From contig JAWWBX010000038.1 of NCBI GenBank assembly GCA_033720735.1, positions 1-21,789 of the forward strand: DNA of 21,789 nt, in the 5' to 3' direction. The notes under the pieces are model-generated. The model was not told where the DNA came from, did no database searches, and saw only the letters and a list, made by a program, of their open reading frames with translations. The translations under genes were made by a program, and so were the position numbers. The first letter of the stretch is position 1. Each line of letters opens with the position of its first letter. This document shows positions 1 through 7,325 of the stretch, one piece after another. The DNA comes from B8-G4 sp033720735. Lineage in GTDB: Bacteria; Bacteroidota; Bacteroidia; Chitinophagales; Saprospiraceae.

Positions 1-46
1 AGGGTTCATGTTTTTCATTTTGCCTCAGCCACTGCATCTTTATACC

Positions 47-715
47 ATGAAGACCCGGTTGCTGATCTGCCTGATCGGATCGCTCAGCGCAACAGCGTTG
101 TCCGCCCAGCTTTTTACCATCGGCCCCGACTCAGTGACCGTGACCGGATCCGCCGATGATCTTTTCATCGAAGTACACACAACGCTGGTCAATACCCAGG
201 ACACCGCCATCAATGTGGCCTGGAAGCGCCACGTGATCAGTCAGCCCGAAGAGTGGATCAACTACCTCTGTTCCGATTTTCTCTGTTTTCTCCCGGAGCA
301 TGACAGCGGCAATATCTACGTCTTGCCTCATCAGGAAATGGATGTCAACATGACCTTCTTTCCGCAAAACGTCGCGGGTCTCGGCGAAGTGGTGGTCACC
401 TTTTGGGATACGACGGACCAGGCCAACACGACCGTCCCTATTCATTACGCATGCATTGCGGAAAACACGACCGCGACGCAACATGCTGTGCGTCCGTCCT
501 TCCGGTTGTATCCAAATCCCGTCAGCAGCTGGCTATTGATTGAGAGCGACCGTGAGATCTCACGGTTGCGCATTACGTCCCTGTCTGGACTGGTGCTGCA
601 GCAACACATAGATGTGTCTCGTATACCAGTCGCTCGACTGCCCGCAGGGTCCTACCTTGTACACCTTGTCTTTGCCGATGGATCAGTTGTGGCACGGCCT
701 TTCATCCGGATTTGA
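47..715 (+). CDS. Secreted protein with T9SS type A C-terminal sorting domain
   Basis: Predicted exported protein of 222 aa and unknown function. The start was chosen at ATG 47, not at the upstream in-frame ATG 8, because it opens directly into a classic signal peptide (MKTRLLICLIGSLSATALSAQ without its last residue, cleavage after about residue 21). Residues about 22-130 look like one beta-rich Ig-like domain (alternating hydrophobic strands, a NVAWKRHV segment and a CSDFLC cysteine pair near 75-80). The last 70 residues, from LYPNP (YPNP at 155-158) through LSGLVL to the end, are a typical Por-secretion/T9SS type A sorting domain, which directs export across the outer membrane and is normally removed on secretion. 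The gene converges with the next one, 12 bp apart. The sorting domain is clear; the role of the mature protein is not. The window edge hides most of its upstream region. Confidence 0.85.
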   Translation: MKTRLLICLIGSLSATALSAQLFTIGPDSVTVTGSADDLFIEVHTTLVNTQDTAINVAWKRHVISQPEEWINYLCSDFLCFLPEHDSGNIYVLPHQEMDVNMTFFPQNVAGLGEVVVTFWDTTDQANTTVPIHYACIAENTTATQHAVRPSFRLYPNPVSSWLLIESDREISRLRITSLSGLVLQQHIDVSRIPVARLPAGSYLVHLVFADGSVVARPFIRI

Positions 716-727
716 CAAGACGTACCC

Positions 728-2179
728 TTACCGCGCAATGACCAGTCGACCTGTTGAGATGTGCTCACCGATCAGCACGTGGATGATGTAGATGCCTTCA
801 GACAGTTGGGATACATCCATCGATGGGAACGGACCGGAGACCGGCACCTTGTACATCAGATGGCCGGACAGGTCCCACACGCTGATCTCTCCGTGCGCAG
901 CTTCCGGGATCATGACGGTCACCGACGTGCCGGCCGGGTTGGGATAGAGTTCCAGATCTGCGTCCAGGGCAAGCGCACGCGTGGAGACCGTAAAGTCAAA
1001 CGGCTCGCCCCATTCCTCGTCACCTTTCTTATAGTATCTCAACTCGCGATAGTTGACGATCGGTGGATTGCAGCTATGATCAAAATACGGACCGCCGAGA
1101 CCCTCTATGTAGGTCGAACCGTAATCCGCGCACTGATTGACGATCACCTCGAACCAGCAGGAATCAGCGGCGCTGTAAGTAAAGTCTGATCCACCCTGGA
1201 TCTGCTTGCTCTGCCTGTCCCCGAACAATCCAGCGTAGTGATAGGTCACCCACGCGTCGTCACCGATGAGCGCACCAGCCAGTTGATCAAACGTGCTGTC
1301 GGACGTGTAGGACACGGTGATCGTGTCCACGATGTCCTTGATGGTCGCTCCGGTAAGCATCCAGGTTTCAGTCCGCTGTTGCCGCTTAAATTGGTAGGTT
1401 ACCGTGTCGCCCTGCTCGACACGGCTGAGACACGTGAGCTTTTCGCTGATCAGATCGCCAAAGCCAAACTCGAGGAAGACCCGTTCGACGTGCAGCAAGT
1501 CTCCTGCTGCAAAGTCAAAAGCGGCCCGGCGGGTCAGGTTGCGGATGCCGGTCGCGGCTGCGTCCAGGCCCGCGAGCGTATGTTGCGCCATCTCGTAGGA
1601 CTGATATCCCGCAGGCACGTCCGGAAACTTGAGCAACCCCCCAAAGCGGGCCAGGCCAAACGTCCTGGTGACCTGTAATGTATCCAGAAAGACATCAACC
1701 GGCTCCAACGTGGCTACATCGAAGACAATGGTCTTCACAGAATCAAACTGGCCCAACCACGTCATCGTATCGATGCTCACTACTTGGGCCGACACGGTAA
1801 TGGACGTATCGCGCTGGAACGCCACCCAGCTCGCCCCGACAGGAGCCGCAGTTTGTAGCAGAATTGGCTCACCACGCTGGGTGCGCACGATCCAGGTATC
1901 ATCCGGGAGGACCTCGGCGTTCTGGAATGCCCATCCTGAGCGATCCGTGTGGCAGGCACCTCCACCAGCCTCGTCGAGGACCATACTGCGCAATGGTGTA
2001 AACACGATGCGGTCCGGCAGGGAATCGGCCGTGACCCGCAGGGCATAGGCTTGTTGCGATGACCCCGCCCAGTAATGCCGGGTCAGCGTATCGGTGATCA
2101 ACGCATATGGCGCCTGCTGTGCCTGTGCAAAGGCGCATACGGCGACCAGCAAGAATGCGACCGGGGGGAATGCACGCAT
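728..2179 (-). CDS. Secreted protein with T9SS type A C-terminal sorting domain
   Basis: Protein of 483 aa with a signal peptide (MRAFPPVAFLLVAVCAFAQA, cleaved around residues 20-21). A long beta-rich body of no family I recognise follows, and a T9SS type A sorting domain closes the protein: LELYPNP (YPNP at 412-415), GEISVWDLSGHLMY, LSEGIYIIHV and a basic end. The body has scattered cysteines (for example CHTD near 77, and a cluster around 340-370 with NQCADYG and DHSCNP) that may form disulfides after export. It is probably released or held on the cell surface by T9SS. It lies tail-to-tail with another T9SS cargo gene, but the two bodies look unrelated. Function unknown; no enzyme motif was seen. 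Confidence 0.85.
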   Translation of the reverse strand: MRAFPPVAFLLVAVCAFAQAQQAPYALITDTLTRHYWAGSSQQAYALRVTADSLPDRIVFTPLRSMVLDEAGGGACHTDRSGWAFQNAEVLPDDTWIVRTQRGEPILLQTAAPVGASWVAFQRDTSITVSAQVVSIDTMTWLGQFDSVKTIVFDVATLEPVDVFLDTLQVTRTFGLARFGGLLKFPDVPAGYQSYEMAQHTLAGLDAAATGIRNLTRRAAFDFAAGDLLHVERVFLEFGFGDLISEKLTCLSRVEQGDTVTYQFKRQQRTETWMLTGATIKDIVDTITVSYTSDSTFDQLAGALIGDDAWVTYHYAGLFGDRQSKQIQGGSDFTYSAADSCWFEVIVNQCADYGSTYIEGLGGPYFDHSCNPPIVNYRELRYYKKGDEEWGEPFDFTVSTRALALDADLELYPNPAGTSVTVMIPEAAHGEISVWDLSGHLMYKVPVSGPFPSMDVSQLSEGIYIIHVLIGEHISTGRLVIAR

Positions 2180-2195
2180 GGATGTCTGCTTTGCC

Positions 2196-2203
2196 GCAAG
2201 GTA
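2196..2203 (-). promoter_or_regulatory. Possible -7 element for the T9SS cargo gene at 728-2179
   Basis: Read on the minus strand this is TACCTTGC, one base short of the Bacteroidota -7 consensus TAnnTTTG, and 16 bp upstream of the ATG at 2179. No convincing TTTG -33 box is seen at the expected distance. Moderate to weak call. Confidence 0.35.
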
Positions 2204-2218
2204 CGCACGATGCCAGAC

Positions 2219-2230
2219 ATATTTAAATAT
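2219..2230. other. 12-bp perfect AT palindrome in an AT-rich intergenic patch
   Basis: ATATTTAAATAT is a perfect palindrome in an unusually AT-rich stretch (about 2217-2240). It lies between the divergent T9SS cargo gene (minus) and the DUF4199-like gene (plus). It could be a regulator site or only locally melting promoter DNA. A second AT-rich part (about 2275-2310, GCTTATCTTATAAAGC) lies just before the plus-strand gene and may hold its promoter; no clean TAnnTTTG was found there. Confidence 0.3.
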
Positions 2231-2320
2231 TATTTAATGTGTAACCAGCCCGGGCACTGCAGATGTGTCTCGGTAATTGCTTATCTTATAAAGCATAAAG
2301 CTGACCAAAAAACCCTGGAG

Positions 2321-2776
2321 ATGAGAGCGATTGCCATCCGCTACGGCATGATGATGTTTGTCTGCCTGCTGGCCTATTTCTTGCTGATGCAATGGGTTGG
2401 CCTGGCGGAGAACTTCCAACTGAGGATCCTGAACGGGGTTATTCACCTGGCGTTTATCACCGTGGCCCTCAACCGCTACCGGCGGGATTTCCCGGACGAA
2501 TGGAACTACCTGTCAGCCGTTGCGACCGGGGTGATCACCAGTGTGGTGGCGATCGCGTTGTTCGCGATCTTTCAGATCGTATACCTGTCGCTCAATGATG
2601 ACTTCATGGCGTATTTACAGGAGAATGTCAACTCGGTCGGCCAGTATCTCACACCCGTTACAGCAGCTCTGATCGTTCTGGTCGAAGGGCTTGCCGTGAG
2701 TGTCATCGGTTCCTATATCGTCATGCGCATTCTCAATGCCGCCGCCGACAAGACGAGCGATCCTCCCTACAAGTAA
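2321..2776 (+). CDS. DUF4199-like four-helix inner membrane protein
   Basis: Protein of 151 aa with four predicted membrane helices at about residues 8-26, 36-51, 66-89 and 108-138. This layout and the short soluble loop after helix 2 (NRYRRDFPDEWNY) match the DUF4199 family common in Bacteroidota, whose function is unknown. The start was placed at ATG 2321, which opens with a short basic stretch and leads into helix 1. The reading frame continues upstream to 2075, but that part overlaps the divergent gene's coding sequence and does not look like protein. A weak purine-rich site (ctggag) touches the start. Downstream lie two hairpins and a tandem repeat, then the convergent nadE. The family assignment is from overall pattern, not a diagnostic motif. 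Confidence 0.65.
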   Translation: MRAIAIRYGMMMFVCLLAYFLLMQWVGLAENFQLRILNGVIHLAFITVALNRYRRDFPDEWNYLSAVATGVITSVVAIALFAIFQIVYLSLNDDFMAYLQENVNSVGQYLTPVTAALIVLVEGLAVSVIGSYIVMRILNAAADKTSDPPYK

Positions 2777-2777
2777 T

Positions 2778-2850
2778 CCCTGTACGACTCCGCTGCGCTA
2801 CGCGTACAGGGCAGGCCCTGAAGTACGTCACTTGCGCTACGACTTCAGGG
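2778..2850. repeat. Two adjacent palindromic hairpins (composite repeat, left copy)
   Basis: Hairpin 1 has perfect 9-bp arms CCCTGTACG (2778-2786) and CGTACAGGG (2803-2811) around a 16-nt loop containing GACTCCGCTGCGCTACG. Hairpin 2 has perfect 9-bp arms CCCTGAAGT (2816-2824) and ACTTCAGGG (2842-2850) with a TTGCGCTACG loop. Hairpin 1 is nearly the reverse complement of the 46-bp units at 21695-21786, so this is one member of a dispersed family. It lies between convergent genes and could stop transcription from both sides, although no T-tract follows either stem. Confidence 0.85.
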
Positions 2851-2856
2851 CAAGCA

Positions 2857-2900
2857 CACTTGAACACTTGAACACTTGAACACTTGAACACTTGAACACT
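2857..2900. repeat. 8-bp tandem repeat, five TGAACACT units plus a partial
   Basis: Five identical head-to-tail copies of TGAACACT fill 2861-2900, preceded by a partial unit CACT at 2857-2860. It joins directly onto the hairpin pair through GCAAGCACA. The array overlaps the last two bases of nadE's stop codon (TAG read on the minus strand at 2899-2901). GTGTTCAAGTG next to the right-hand repeat copy (from 21655) is the same word in reverse complement. Confidence 0.95.
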
Positions 2901-4536
2901 AAGAAAGATATTTCCCAACGATCGGCATGCGCCGGCCGATCCCGAACGCTTTGGGCGTCACCCGCAGCACCGGGGCCGTTTGGTAGCGCTTGTACTCGTT
3001 GATGTTGACCAGGCGCAGTGTGCGCCGGACCAGGCTCTCATCAAATCCCTTTGCGATCAGCTCGCGCGGCCCCATGCGCTCTTCGATGTAGTGGTGCAGG
3101 ACTTCATCCAGCTGATCGTACGGCGGCAGGCTGTCAGTGTCTTTCTGGTTTGGCCGGAGCTCGGCCGACGGTGGTTTTTCAATCGTGTTGCGCGGTATGA
3201 TCTCGCCCTCCCGGTTGATATATGCCGCCAGGCGATACACGTCTGTCTTGTACACGTCGCCAATCACAGACAGGCCTCCGGCCAGATCTCCGTACAGCGT
3301 CCCGTACCCCACCGCCATCTCGCTCTTGTTGGTCGTGTTGAGCAGGATGTAACCAAACTTGTTGGATAACGCCATCAGGATGATCCCCCGGCAGCGCGCC
3401 TGAATGTTCTCCTCGGTGACATTGAACTCCGTGCCGCTGAAGGGACCGGCAAGTACCCGGGCAAATGCGTCATACGGCTCGGTGATCGGGATGACATCAT
3501 AGGGCATGCCCAGATTCTCCGCGAGTGCACGGGCGTCTTCGACGGAATGCTGCGATGAAAATTGCGAGGGCATCAGCACAACACGCACATTTTCAGGTCC
3601 CAGCGCACGGGCCGCGAGGGCCGCAGTCACCGCCGAGTCGATCCCACCTGACAATCCGAGGATCGCCTGTTTGAATCCAAGTTTGCCGAAGTAGTCTCGC
3701 ACACCCATCACCAGCCCATCGTGGATCAGCTGGATCTTTTCCGACACCTGCCGGTGTTCACCGCGCCCCCTCCGGATCGCATCCAGCTCGTAGACGCGAA
3801 ATGCTTCCGTGAAGTACGGCAGCTCGTCATAGACCTGCGCGTCAGGTGACATCACGACCGACCCCCCGTCGAACAGGATCTCGGTTTGCGCACCGACGTG
3901 ATTGACATACACCAGTGGCAATTGATAGCGCTTCACGTTCTCGCGGATCACGTGCATGCGCTCGCGCGGCTGGTCATAGTCGAACGGAGATGCCGAGACG
4001 TTGAGGATCAGGTCTGGCTGTTGTGGCATCATTTCGTCGAGCGGGCAGATGGTGTACAGTGGATTCTCGTTGCCCAGATTCCACAGGTCTTCGCAGATGG
4101 TCAGGGCAATGCGCACACCCTTGAACTCTACCACGGTGTGCTCGGTGGCAGGTTCGAAGTACCGGTATTCGTCGAAGATGTCGTAGGTGGGTAGCAGCGT
4201 TTTGTGCTGGACGTGGAGAACTTCACCCCCGTACAGCAGGTATGCACTATTGTAGAGGTCCTTTCCCTCAATCACCGGATTGACGGACGGAGATCCCACG
4301 ACGACGCCGATGTCGGCTGACAGACGTGCCAGACGGTGCACCGTGTCCTCGCAGCGTCTGATAAAATCACGGAACTCAAGGAAATCGCGTGGCGGATAGC
4401 CGGCAGTCGACAACTCGCTGAAGCAAATGAGGTCCGCTCTCTCGGCTCGTGCCTGCTCGACAGCGGCGGCCATTTTGTCAAAGTTGCCATCAAAATTCCC
4501 GATATGATAATTGAGCTGAGCGACCGCGATCCGCAT
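2899..4536 (-). CDS. nadE: Glutamine-dependent NAD+ synthetase
   Basis: Catalyses the ATP-dependent amidation of nicotinic acid adenine dinucleotide to NAD+, taking ammonia from glutamine; cytoplasmic. At 545 aa it is the two-domain form. The N-terminal nitrilase-type glutaminase (about 1-250) shows the Glu-Lys-Cys triad: E41 in CFSELSTAGYPPRDF, K112 in HKTLLPTYD and C148 in TICEDLWN. The C-terminal synthetase (about 270-545) has the PP-loop SGGIDS at 296-301, plus NTTNKSE and GYGTLYGDLAGG. ATG 4536 gives the canonical MRIAVAQLNY start. It is divergent from dnaX, and its stop codon touches an 8-bp tandem repeat. nadC, the de novo pathway step upstream of this enzyme, lies 4 kb away but is not in the same operon. 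Confidence 0.97.
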   Translation of the reverse strand: MRIAVAQLNYHIGNFDGNFDKMAAAVEQARAERADLICFSELSTAGYPPRDFLEFRDFIRRCEDTVHRLARLSADIGVVVGSPSVNPVIEGKDLYNSAYLLYGGEVLHVQHKTLLPTYDIFDEYRYFEPATEHTVVEFKGVRIALTICEDLWNLGNENPLYTICPLDEMMPQQPDLILNVSASPFDYDQPRERMHVIRENVKRYQLPLVYVNHVGAQTEILFDGGSVVMSPDAQVYDELPYFTEAFRVYELDAIRRGRGEHRQVSEKIQLIHDGLVMGVRDYFGKLGFKQAILGLSGGIDSAVTAALAARALGPENVRVVLMPSQFSSQHSVEDARALAENLGMPYDVIPITEPYDAFARVLAGPFSGTEFNVTEENIQARCRGIILMALSNKFGYILLNTTNKSEMAVGYGTLYGDLAGGLSVIGDVYKTDVYRLAAYINREGEIIPRNTIEKPPSAELRPNQKDTDSLPPYDQLDEVLHHYIEERMGPRELIAKGFDESLVRRTLRLVNINEYKRYQTAPVLRVTPKAFGIGRRMPIVGKYLS

Positions 4537-4596
4537 GGGCTGAAGATAATGCCTGCCAAATTAACCATCGGGGATGGAAGTTGTTCTGGTTTTTGC

Positions 4597-4626
4597 TTGG
4601 GATGCACCCCGGTTCTTGTACCTTTA
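4597..4626 (+). promoter_or_regulatory. Candidate dnaX promoter
   Basis: TTG at 4597-4599 and TACCTTTA at 4619-4626 are 19 bp apart, matching the Bacteroidota layout of a -33 TTTG/TTG and a -7 TAnnTTTG with one mismatch. The -7 element is 14 bp before the dnaX ATG at 4641, so the leader would be very short. A second TTTG at 4592-4595 has a longer spacing. Confidence 0.5.
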
Positions 4627-4640
4627 TCTTTCCACGTCAC

Positions 4641-6482
4641 ATGGGCAATTTTATCGTTTCAGCAAGGAAGTACCGCCCCCAGCGATTCAGAGAAGTCGTC
4701 GGTCAGGACCACGTCGTGCACACCCTGGAAAATGCGCTCAAAACGGACCAGCTGGCCCACGCATTTCTGTTTTGCGGACCGCGAGGCGTCGGAAAGACCA
4801 CCTGTGCCCGGATCCTTGCACGAACGATCAACTGTGAAAACATCCAGGATCATGTCAACCCTTGTGGCACCTGCAGTTCGTGCAAATCCTTCGACCAGAA
4901 TGCTTCCTTCAACATCATTGAGCTTGATGCGGCCTCGCACAACAGCGTTGAGCACATCCGCGCACTCAATGAGCAGGTCCGCTTCCGCCCGCAGCATGGG
5001 GAGTACAAGGTGTACATCATCGACGAGGTGCACATGCTCTCGATGCAAGCTTTCAATGCGTTTCTGAAGACACTGGAAGAGCCGCCCTCTTACGCCATCT
5101 TCATCCTCGCTACGACCGAAAAGCAGAAGATCATTCCAACCATCCTTTCACGGTGCCAGATCTTCGATTTCAAGCGGATCCAGGTGAAGGACATGGTGGC
5201 GCATCTTGAGCATATCTGCACGCAGGAAGGCGTCACCGCGGAAAAAGACGCATTGATCACCATTGCCAGGAAGTCGGACGGGGCCTTGCGGGATGCCCTG
5301 TCGCTGTTTGACAGGCTCGTCAGTGTTTCCGACAAGGAGCTGACGTACCAAAAGGTGGTGAGCAACCTCAACTTGCTGGATTACGACGTCTTCTTCCGCT
5401 CTGCGGATGCATGTTTTCGCGAAGACGTGCATGAGGTCCTGCTCATCTTTGATGAAGTTCAGCGCAACGGCTTTGAAGGCGATGCGTTTCTCGGCGGACT
5501 GGCGGGCCACTTCCGTGAGTTGCTGGTCTGCAAGGATGACCGCACATTGCAGCTGCAGGACTACAGTGAAGGGCTGAAAGAACGCTACCGCAATCAGGCG
5601 CAAATCGCCAGTGCCTCGCAGATTCTGTCGGCACTGAATATCATCAACGAAGCCGATGTTCAGTACGCACAAGTGCGCAACAAGCGGTTGCACGTGGAAA
5701 TGGCGCTCGCGCGCGTCTGCATGGTCAACCGGCTGATCTCGGGAACGCCATTTACACCGGAGAAAACAGACACGCAATCTTCAATCCCTGCCGAGCAGAC
5801 CAAAACCACCGCCAGGGAGAAGCCGGTGGAACGCAAACCCGCAACTCCGCCGTCGATCCCCAAAGCACCGGAGGTCCCGCGCAGCGATGCATCCGTCAAG
5901 CAGGACCCTCCGGCCGCCGACGCCCCGACACAGCGCAAACCGCCGGAAGTGCCGCGTATCCCGACAACCAAGGCCAAGGCGACTCAGGCACCCCCTGACA
6001 CGGCACAGGGGCCTGCCATCATCAATACCCCGCAACTCGGATCTCTCTCTCATTTACGGTCGCAAATCGAAGCCTCGGAGCGGGAGGCCCGCGAAAACAG
6101 CCTCGACCTCACTGAAGAAAATCTGACCAAGTGGTGGACAGACTTTCGCGATACCATCGAATCCCCGAGTGTGCGCACTACATTCAATCAGGCCCAACTG
6201 CGCCTGGACGACGGCCGCGTGGTCATTGAAGTGGGTTCGCAACTCGCTAAGACGCGCATCCTGGAAGAACTCGACCTCATGCCCCGTCTCAGGGAGTGTT
6301 TTCACATGCCAACTTTGGAAGTTGATTTTAACGTCAACCTGTCAGAGGAACTGGTCGAAGCGCAAAAACCCAAAAAGCTGCTCACCAACAAAGAAAAGTA
6401 CGAGTTGCTCTGCCAGAAGAATCCCCTGATGCGGGATCTCAAAGAACGCCTGGATCTCTTTGTCGATCACGACGATCAGTGA
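4641..6482 (+). CDS. dnaX: DNA polymerase III subunit gamma/tau
   Basis: ATPase of the clamp-loader complex that loads the sliding clamp and ties the replisome together. The 613-aa protein starts at ATG 4641 (MGNFIVSARKYRPQRF, the usual opening); 20 extra in-frame codons upstream lie over the promoter and were dropped. Walker A GPRGVGKT is at 46-53, the zinc-binding cysteines at C65, C75, C78 and C81, Walker B IIDEVHM at 126-132 and the SRC motif at 170-172. The AAA+ and lid domains run to about residue 370. A Pro/Lys/Thr-rich linker (about 395-480) follows, then a C-terminal domain (about 505-613) matching the tau part. No programmed frameshift signal is visible at the gamma/tau boundary, so only the full-length form is predicted. 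Confidence 0.96.
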   Translation: MGNFIVSARKYRPQRFREVVGQDHVVHTLENALKTDQLAHAFLFCGPRGVGKTTCARILARTINCENIQDHVNPCGTCSSCKSFDQNASFNIIELDAASHNSVEHIRALNEQVRFRPQHGEYKVYIIDEVHMLSMQAFNAFLKTLEEPPSYAIFILATTEKQKIIPTILSRCQIFDFKRIQVKDMVAHLEHICTQEGVTAEKDALITIARKSDGALRDALSLFDRLVSVSDKELTYQKVVSNLNLLDYDVFFRSADACFREDVHEVLLIFDEVQRNGFEGDAFLGGLAGHFRELLVCKDDRTLQLQDYSEGLKERYRNQAQIASASQILSALNIINEADVQYAQVRNKRLHVEMALARVCMVNRLISGTPFTPEKTDTQSSIPAEQTKTTAREKPVERKPATPPSIPKAPEVPRSDASVKQDPPAADAPTQRKPPEVPRIPTTKAKATQAPPDTAQGPAIINTPQLGSLSHLRSQIEASEREARENSLDLTEENLTKWWTDFRDTIESPSVRTTFNQAQLRLDDGRVVIEVGSQLAKTRILEELDLMPRLRECFHMPTLEVDFNVNLSEELVEAQKPKKLLTNKEKYELLCQKNPLMRDLKERLDLFVDHDDQ

Positions 6483-6630
6483 AGCTCGTTGGTCGCCGCA
6501 AGGCACGCGCATTCTCCGCAATTGCAGGACATCCTAGGTCCTAAGCGACGGCCCGACGCAACCACGGCACCTGAACAAAGCGAACAGCCACGACGTTTCT
6601 TTACTTTGACATTGCTCATTACCGCTCGCC
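6483..6630 (+). promoter_or_regulatory. Intergenic region with candidate promoter and operator for the Crp/Fnr gene
   Basis: TTACTTTG at 6601-6608 differs from TAnnTTTG at one fixed position and sits 22 bp before ATG 6631; no -33 TTTG is evident. Upstream, AGGAC and GTCCT (6526-6530 and 6538-6542) form an inverted repeat with 7 bp between the arms and CCTAGG inside it. This could be an autoregulatory site or a remnant dnaX terminator. Crp/Fnr proteins often bind such symmetric sites, but this one does not match TTGA-N6-TCAA. Confidence 0.35.
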
Positions 6631-7317
6631 ATGACCGAACAATCGCTTTGGTACCTGGAGAATATTGATGTGACAGGCCTGTTCTGCCCCAAGAAACTCG
6701 GGTCACAACAGGACTATCTGTACCATAAGGAGTTCAAGAAAGGCACGTACATCTACCTCCCGGACGAGAGCTCAGATCGCATTTTCTTTCTTACCAGCGG
6801 CAGGGTCAAAATTGGCAGTTATGGCGACTCAGGCAAGGAGATCACCAAGGCCATCCTGACCAAGGGAGAAGTCTTTGGGGAGCTTGCCCTCCTGGGCGAA
6901 GAGAAACGGCGCGACTTTGCGTACGCGATGGAGGACACCACCGTGTGTCTGCTCACTGTCGAGGAGATGCGCGAGCTGATGCGGGATCACAGCGCTCTGA
7001 GCTTATTCCTGATTCGGGTGCTCGGATCACGGGTCCCCGAGATGGAGAGCCGCCTGGAGTCGCTGGTCTTCAAGGACTCGCGTAGCCGCATTATTGAACT
7101 CTTGCTGGAGATGGCAGACAAATATGGCGAGCGGGTTGGCTACGAGCACGTCGTGCGCAAATTCATCACGCATCAGGAGATCGCCAACCTCACTGCGACG
7201 TCACGACAAACCGTGACAACGGTCCTGAATGAATTGCGCGGCAGGAACCTGCTCACGTTCGACCGCAAGCGATTGCTCATCCGTGACCTGGAGCAACTGG
7301 CCAGCGAAGTGGCATAG
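6631..7317 (+). CDS. Crp/Fnr family transcriptional regulator
   Basis: DNA-binding regulator of 228 aa. An N-terminal cyclic-nucleotide-binding-type beta roll (about 30-125) contains GEVFGELALL at 79-88 followed by RRDFAYA at 93-99. A long dimerisation helix covers about 125-150 and a C-terminal winged helix about 150-222, with the helix-turn-helix at 180-203 (THQEIANLTATSRQTVTTVL). In cAMP-binding CRP the ligand pocket reads GE...RSA; here the Glu and Arg remain but the Ser/Thr after Arg is Asp, so cAMP binding is doubtful. There is no N-terminal cysteine cluster (a single Cys at 19), so it is not an FNR-type iron-sulfur sensor. It converges with pyrD, 8 bp apart. Target genes and effector are unknown. 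Confidence 0.9.
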   Translation: MTEQSLWYLENIDVTGLFCPKKLGSQQDYLYHKEFKKGTYIYLPDESSDRIFFLTSGRVKIGSYGDSGKEITKAILTKGEVFGELALLGEEKRRDFAYAMEDTTVCLLTVEEMRELMRDHSALSLFLIRVLGSRVPEMESRLESLVFKDSRSRIIELLLEMADKYGERVGYEHVVRKFITHQEIANLTATSRQTVTTVLNELRGRNLLTFDRKRLLIRDLEQLASEVA

Positions 7318-7325
7318 ACCCAGGA

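Noticed and set aside
2857..2900. CRISPR-like appearance of the TGAACACT array
   Set aside because: Units are 8 bp and contiguous with no spacers, and no cas gene is present; this is a simple tandem repeat.
6365..6400. A-rich run (CAAAAACCCAAAAAG) in dnaX as a programmed frameshift site
   Set aside because: It lies near the C-terminus, far past the gamma/tau boundary, and does not fit the X-XXY-YYZ slippery pattern in the coding frame.
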